Assembly: GCF_900101855.1 (NCBI RefSeq) | Contig: NZ_FMVC01000005.1 | Location: 248,001 to 312,000 of the forward strand | Source: Flavobacterium anhuiense | GTDB taxonomy: Bacteria; Bacteroidota; Bacteroidia; Flavobacteriales; Flavobacteriaceae | DNA: 64,000 bases | Reading direction: 5' to 3' | Shown: one piece after another, positions 63,927 through 64,000 of the stretch | How the letters are laid out: every line of letters starts with the position of its first letter | How positions within the stretch are numbered: the stretch's first letter is position 1 | The notes under the pieces: generated by a model | What the model saw: only the letters and a program-made list of their open reading frames with translations | What the model was told of the DNA's origin: nothing | Databases searched by the model: none | Program-made: the position numbers and the translations under genes

Positions 63927-64000
63927 TAAAAGTATGGAGACTTTTGACAGGTCTTTCATATTTAGGCCAAAAAAATGCGCAAAGTCAGAGACATTTGCGC
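63927..64000. repeat. Hairpin repeat, copy 3 of 3, cut by the window end
   Basis: TAAAAGTATGGAGACTTTT, then 'GGCCAAAAAAATGCGCAAAG' and 'TCAGAGACATTTGCGC'. Same order of the two hairpins as the copies at 32161 and 33036, about 31 kb away, at the other edge of the accessory block. Confidence 0.75.

Overview
The window looks like chromosome from a Flavobacterium-type member of the Bacteroidota (inference). It is AT-rich and carries a SusC/SusD pair. Many short Sec signal peptides end in ...SQ or ...AQ, and Shine-Dalgarno sites are essentially absent. The Rhs proteins are Sec-exported and Bacteroidota-like. I saw no tRNA, rRNA, CRISPR array, intact transposase or phage structural/packaging genes.

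1-32 kb is mostly chromosomal. It holds two ChrA-type transporters around a DoxX protein (1-2.4 kb). A five-gene minus-strand operon follows (3.2-5.9 kb: PhyH dioxygenase, 50-aa membrane protein, CDP-alcohol phosphatidyltransferase, GtrA, DUF4833), preceded by a poly-cysteine leader peptide, MHANMRMCCCCCCSCC. Next come an SDR oxidoreductase, then a fused 1527-aa xanthine-dehydrogenase-family molybdoenzyme with a haem lipoprotein (7.2-13.2 kb), then a small membrane protein/PRC-barrel pair, a beta-barrel, an amino-acid permease, a SusC/SusD pair, a LytS/LytTR two-component system and several unrecognised envelope proteins.

32-64 kb is an accessory island read almost wholly on the minus strand. 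In transcription order, two lipoproteins (62.0-60.3 kb) lead into 16 tandem paralogues of a secreted, phage-tail-fibre-like protein family (60.3-44.8 kb). These are followed, four bases on, by five tightly overlapping type II secretion/type IV pilus-like genes (GspC/PilP-like, GspK/PilX-like, two pseudopilins, GspF; 44.8-41.1 kb). Then come a 1141-aa Rhs-family protein, an Rhs protein with a DUF4329-like C-terminal tip, and an NTF2-fold immunity lipoprotein (41.0-33.7 kb). Each fibre paralogue has a signal peptide, a variable middle, one or more 'VGIG..NP..KL' units and one of three conserved C-terminal modules (called A, B and C here) ending in a coiled coil. The same N-terminal modules occur with different C-terminal modules, two paralogues share a 105-nt identical patch, and three copies are frameshifted, one in a poly-A tract. 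Degenerate Rhs and regulator fragments and a three-copy hairpin repeat (32.16, 33.04 and 63.93 kb) border the island.

Best candidate for an undescribed system: a shuffling repertoire of secreted fibre/adhesin proteins apparently co-transcribed with a minimal pseudopilus, next to an Rhs toxin/immunity locus. The operon and the module shuffling can be read from the sequence. That the pseudopilus exports or displays the fibres is inference.
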